Source of the DNA: Candidatus Arcticimaribacter forsetii
Lineage (GTDB): Bacteria > Bacteroidota > Bacteroidia > Flavobacteriales > Flavobacteriaceae
Assembly (NCBI RefSeq): GCF_910589745.1
Contig: NZ_OU342399.1
Span: 124,001 to 188,000, forward strand
Direction of reading: 5' to 3'
DNA length: 64,000 nucleotides
Of the stretch, positions 61,202 through 64,000 are shown one piece after another. The translations under genes and the position numbers were made by a program. Position 1 is the stretch's first letter. Each line of letters starts with the position of its first letter. A model generated the notes under the pieces. It saw only the letters and a list, made by a program, of their open reading frames with translations, ran no database searches and was not told where the DNA came from.

Positions 61202-63421
61202 TTAGGTGAGGAGCTTGGCCAAAGCTTGGGTATAATCAATAAGCGCTATGGTCTCATCGGTTCGGGCTAATTTGATTTTATCAAAAATAATCAAAGCTTC
61301 TCCATTACTTTCAATATGATAAATCTGTCGATTCTCAAAAAAACGAATTAGGTCATCGGTAAAAAAGTTTCGTATCTCAGACTCCTCTTTACCCGTTATT
61401 AAAAAGCGCTTAGAAAAATCAGGATACATTTCAAAGTCGATGTCTTTAAACCCAGTAAAAGCCATTACACGGTCAATTATTTTTTCAAAGAGTCCCTCTT
61501 TTTCCATGGTAAAAACAGGAATTTTTTTGTTTATTTTTAAGACCATTAGCGAAGTGTTAAAGGTTTCTGCAGAAAATGCATCACCATCATTAAAGGTAAC
61601 GTCTGAGATTTCCCAAGACATATTAATATCTTTAAAATCTCCTTTTAAAGAGTTTGATTTTCTTTCAATTGGTCGAATTTCAAAGAAGTGAAATTTTTTA
61701 AGGTAAAGGGTGTTCCACTCTACCTTGTAGTTAAACGAATAGTCTTGTTCGTTAGCCAGATTTTGCAAACGCACCTGCCTTGGAGATAATTTTTGGGCTG
61801 CGTTGTTAAGCGAAATTTTTAACGCCCTATTATGGGTTGAGTATGAGACGTGAGCATCCAAACCCCTAATGACTACATTTCCCCCTGTTTCTTTTTGCAT
61901 TCTTAAATAGTCGACCAAATATTCCATGTAGGTCATTCCCACTAATCGTGTTTCAGACAAATCAATATTTACATCTACTCCAGCAGGAATTTCCTTTACG
62001 AGTTTATCAATTTTAAGGATTCCTAAGAAGTTGGCAATTCCTTTAATTTTCAAGTCATAAGCACCCTCTTGATTTTGAACAACACTAGAGCCAGCACGGT
62101 AGGTATTTCTAAAAAACTCAGTAATCGACTCTTTAGCCAACAGCATATGGCTTCCTAAAACCAAAAGCAAACCGCCAACAAGTCCAATCAGAAGATTGGT
62201 ATATAGGGTTAAAACTAGCGTAAAGACAAAGAAAATTAATTGTTCGGGACCTTGATTATAGACTTGTTTGAAAACGGCAGGAGAGGCGAGTTTAAACCCA
62301 GTGTAAACAAGTAAAATAGCAAAAGCACACAAGGGTACTTGTTTCATTATTGGGCTTAGCACAACAATTAAGATTAATAAGAACACTCCTTGATACAAAT
62401 TAGACCACTTTGTTTTTGCTCCATTATGGATATTAACTGTGCTTCTAATAATTACCGCAATGATAGGTAACCCTCCTATAAATCCGGCAGCCATAGTACT
62501 TAAACCAATTCCGGTTAAGTCTTTATTTAGGTCTGTTTTTCGTTTGTAAGGGTCAATTTTATCTACAGCTTTTGCAATGGCCAATGATTCAATACTGGTA
62601 ATAATTAGAATAGAAAAAACCGTGGTCCAAAATTCAATTGTGCCGATTTTTGCAAAGTTAGGATGTAAGATAGAGTCTGTAAAATTATCTGGAATATCTA
62701 ATAGCAGCGAGGGACCTACCTCATATGATTTTCCAAAAAAGCTTAAGCTATGAGCATCAAAGAAATTGAATAAATAGACAAAAGGAATTGAAAACGCAAT
62801 CACCCAGATTGGTGCAGGGAAAAATTGAAAAACCCGAAAGCTTATTTTAGAGTGAAATAGTGAAAGTAGAAGCCCTATAATTGAAATGATAACCACAAAT
62901 GGATTTGCTTCGGGTAATAAAACAACGGCATCTATTAAATTCTGTATGATACTAGGGCTGTCTGAGTGTGTTCCAAGGGCAACATGGATTTGTTTTGCGA
63001 AAATAATAATCCCAATAGCCGCCAAAAGACCATGGATGACCGAAGAATGAAAAATATCCGCAAGACGCCCCAGCTTTAACACACCTAGTAAGACTTGAAT
63101 TCCACCTGAGACTACAATAGCACCTAATACATAATTAAAAGCCTGTCCCGAACCATCATCCATTACCGTAATACCATAAAGGATAACAGCAATTACCCCT
63201 TTTGCTGGGCCATTAATAGAAACATGCCCCCCTCTGTAGAGTGTAGTAACTACTCCACCAACTACTGCTGACCAGATTCCGGCCATTGCAGGTGCGCCGG
63301 CAGCAAGAGCAATACCTAACGATAGCGGCAAAGCTATTAGCGCAACGCTTATTGCCGCGATTACATCTGCGCGCCAATTCTCAATTAATCCACGAAATCC
63401 TGTTTTTGGTATAAATTCCAT
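61202..63421 (-). CDS. SulP-family anion transporter with extended C-terminus
   Basis: The 739-residue protein has a SulP membrane domain (about residues 1-440, with GLYSAVVG-like AGIWSAVVGGVVTTLYRGGH and the sulfate-family SINGPAKGV segment), a STAS-like domain (about 455-560; DVNIDLSETRLVGMTYMEYL), and about 170 more residues that look like a separate alpha/beta domain (EMYPDFSKRFLITGKEESEI; NGEALIIFDKIKL). It may transport bicarbonate, sulfate or another anion. The C-terminal domain is not assigned. It is 36 bp after the PhnA-like gene. Confidence 0.85.
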   Translation of the reverse strand: MEFIPKTGFRGLIENWRADVIAAISVALIALPLSLGIALAAGAPAMAGIWSAVVGGVVTTLYRGGHVSINGPAKGVIAVILYGITVMDDGSGQAFNYVLGAIVVSGGIQVLLGVLKLGRLADIFHSSVIHGLLAAIGIIIFAKQIHVALGTHSDSPSIIQNLIDAVVLLPEANPFVVIISIIGLLLSLFHSKISFRVFQFFPAPIWVIAFSIPFVYLFNFFDAHSLSFFGKSYEVGPSLLLDIPDNFTDSILHPNFAKIGTIEFWTTVFSILIITSIESLAIAKAVDKIDPYKRKTDLNKDLTGIGLSTMAAGFIGGLPIIAVIIRSTVNIHNGAKTKWSNLYQGVFLLILIVVLSPIMKQVPLCAFAILLVYTGFKLASPAVFKQVYNQGPEQLIFFVFTLVLTLYTNLLIGLVGGLLLVLGSHMLLAKESITEFFRNTYRAGSSVVQNQEGAYDLKIKGIANFLGILKIDKLVKEIPAGVDVNIDLSETRLVGMTYMEYLVDYLRMQKETGGNVVIRGLDAHVSYSTHNRALKISLNNAAQKLSPRQVRLQNLANEQDYSFNYKVEWNTLYLKKFHFFEIRPIERKSNSLKGDFKDINMSWEISDVTFNDGDAFSAETFNTSLMVLKINKKIPVFTMEKEGLFEKIIDRVMAFTGFKDIDFEMYPDFSKRFLITGKEESEIRNFFTDDLIRFFENRQIYHIESNGEALIIFDKIKLARTDETIALIDYTQALAKLLT

Positions 63422-63457
63422 TTTAAATTATTACTAGGTGAAGATAATGACCATTTT

Positions 63458-63664
63458 TTATTTTTTTACAAATTCAGTTCGTAAAACAATATTCATTTTA
63501 TTGATGCGACAATCAATTTCGTCAGCATCATCAGTTAGACGAATGTTTTTAACGGTTGTTCCTCTTTTAATAGTAGTTGAAGTCCCTTTAAGCTTAAGGT
63601 CTTTAATTAATTTTACTGTATCCCCATCATTCAAAATATTCCCGTTTGCATCTTTTACCTCCAT
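63458..63664 (-). CDS. PhnA-domain protein (small)
   Basis: The 68-residue protein matches the C-terminal PhnA domain (VKDANGNILNDGDTVKLIKD ... GTTVKNIRLTDDADEIDCRI), without the N-terminal zinc ribbon. Often labelled alkylphosphonate utilisation protein, though no phosphonate genes are nearby and the function is uncertain. A near-match TATCTTTA box lies upstream. Confidence 0.8.
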   Translation of the reverse strand: MEVKDANGNILNDGDTVKLIKDLKLKGTSTTIKRGTTVKNIRLTDDADEIDCRINKMNIVLRTEFVKK

Positions 63665-63748
63665 AGCGGTCTTTTTTATAAAGATAAGTTTTAATGATAA
63701 AGTGTCAATAGTAGTTTAACAGAATTATTCAATAAAATTTGCCTAGAA

Positions 63749-64000
63749 CTAGAGGTGTAAATAACTTTTTAAGTTCACTACATGGTCTTCAAAAGCCTTG
63801 ATTCCATGAAGGGTAATTTCGACCTCTGTTAAGGGGTAGTTTCCCTCAAAACGTTTTTTAATTGTAATATATTCTGCTTCATTTAGTTTTTTTAGCTGAA
63901 CGCTGAGGTTTCCTTGGGTTGCATCGAGCTCTTCTTTTAGATACTTAAAAGAAGCAGACTTAACTTTTATCAATAAAGACATCGCACCTAGACGAAGCGG
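63749..64000 (-). CDS. Winged-helix transcriptional regulator, cut by the window edge
   Basis: The reading frame is open to the window edge: the reverse strand reads PLRLGAMSLLIKVKSASFKY from the last base inward. The RLGAMSLL helix, DATQGNLSVQLKKLNEAEYI recognition helix and TLHGIKAFEDHV are typical of a small MarR/ArsR-like winged-helix regulator common in Bacteroidota. The ATG at 63982 is therefore probably an internal Met, and the true start lies beyond 64000. Target genes cannot be inferred. Confidence 0.75.
   Translation of the reverse strand, partial: PLRLGAMSLLIKVKSASFKYLKEELDATQGNLSVQLKKLNEAEYITIKKRFEGNYPLTEVEITLHGIKAFEDHVVNLKSYLHL

Noticed and set aside
1-64000. Phage, insertion sequence, integron, CRISPR or toxin-antitoxin/defence genes
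   Set aside because: None seen on either strand: no transposase, integrase or repeat-spacer pattern was recognised; the window looks like core chromosome.

Overview
This 64 kb window is chromosomal DNA of a member of the Bacteroidota, almost certainly a marine-type Flavobacteriaceae with a compact genome. The evidence is low G+C and dense packing; lineage-specific families (GldH, PorW/SprE, RicT/PSP1 with a Cys-rich N-terminus, and proteins resembling DUF4292, DUF4837, DUF5687, DUF6341 and DUF6427); a split ATP synthase locus (atpBEFHAG here, atpD and atpC absent); and at least eighteen good matches to the Bacteroidota -7 promoter box TAnnTTTG. I see no phage, insertion sequence, CRISPR array or defence island. 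Most of the content is core housekeeping and cell-envelope genes, and I did not find an unmistakably new multi-gene system.

Layout: 0-7.6 kb holds a partial lipoprotein, an LpxR-like outer-membrane protein, a universal stress protein, QueD/PTPS, and the coupled ricT-gldH-PBP1A operon, then trhO. 7.7-14.7 kb has a VOC protein, a GyrI-like protein, recA, a BASS transporter, plsC, trpS, a broken dprA and an HU/SPOR protein. 14.7-18.2 kb is an operon of dut, a sugar nucleotidyltransferase, a DUF4292 lipoprotein and an EnvC-like murein hydrolase activator. 18.4-26.9 kb is porW, a bactofilin, two small AtpI-region membrane proteins and atpBEFHAG. 26.9-33.9 kb holds an ABC exporter pair, a ferredoxin-type reductase, a glycosyltransferase, membrane proteins and purD. 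34-41 kb is a tight seven-gene unit (M23 peptidase, GH3-family enzyme, rfbB, rfbA, rfbC, rfbD, GT2). 41-52.8 kb has tatA, a DUF4837 lipoprotein, pgk, holB, a methyltransferase, mnmG, ybeY, gltX, an SPFH protein, glnS, folB and tRNA-Cys. 52.8-64 kb has a DUF2807 protein, rnr, a very AT-rich 0.5 kb spacer, rpiB, an acetyltransferase, rnpA, an M1 peptidase, an MBL hydrolase, an SMP-30 protein, a SulP transporter, a PhnA-like protein and a partial winged-helix regulator.

The most noteworthy observations are: (1) two perfect 16-bp parS centromere sites bracketing mnmG exactly, suggesting that the ParB-loading region and probably oriC are in or near this window; (2) a ~500 bp spacer of about 17% G+C between rnr and rpiB with TTATTAACA-type repeats, a candidate origin; (3) dprA inactivated by two independent lesions while recA is intact, suggesting loss or impairment of natural transformation; (4) an intercistronic hairpin after atpE; (5) many promoters whose -7 box ends only 3-8 nt before the start codon, and repeated use of TTG starts overlapping the preceding stop; (6) a SulP transporter with an unassigned C-terminal domain.
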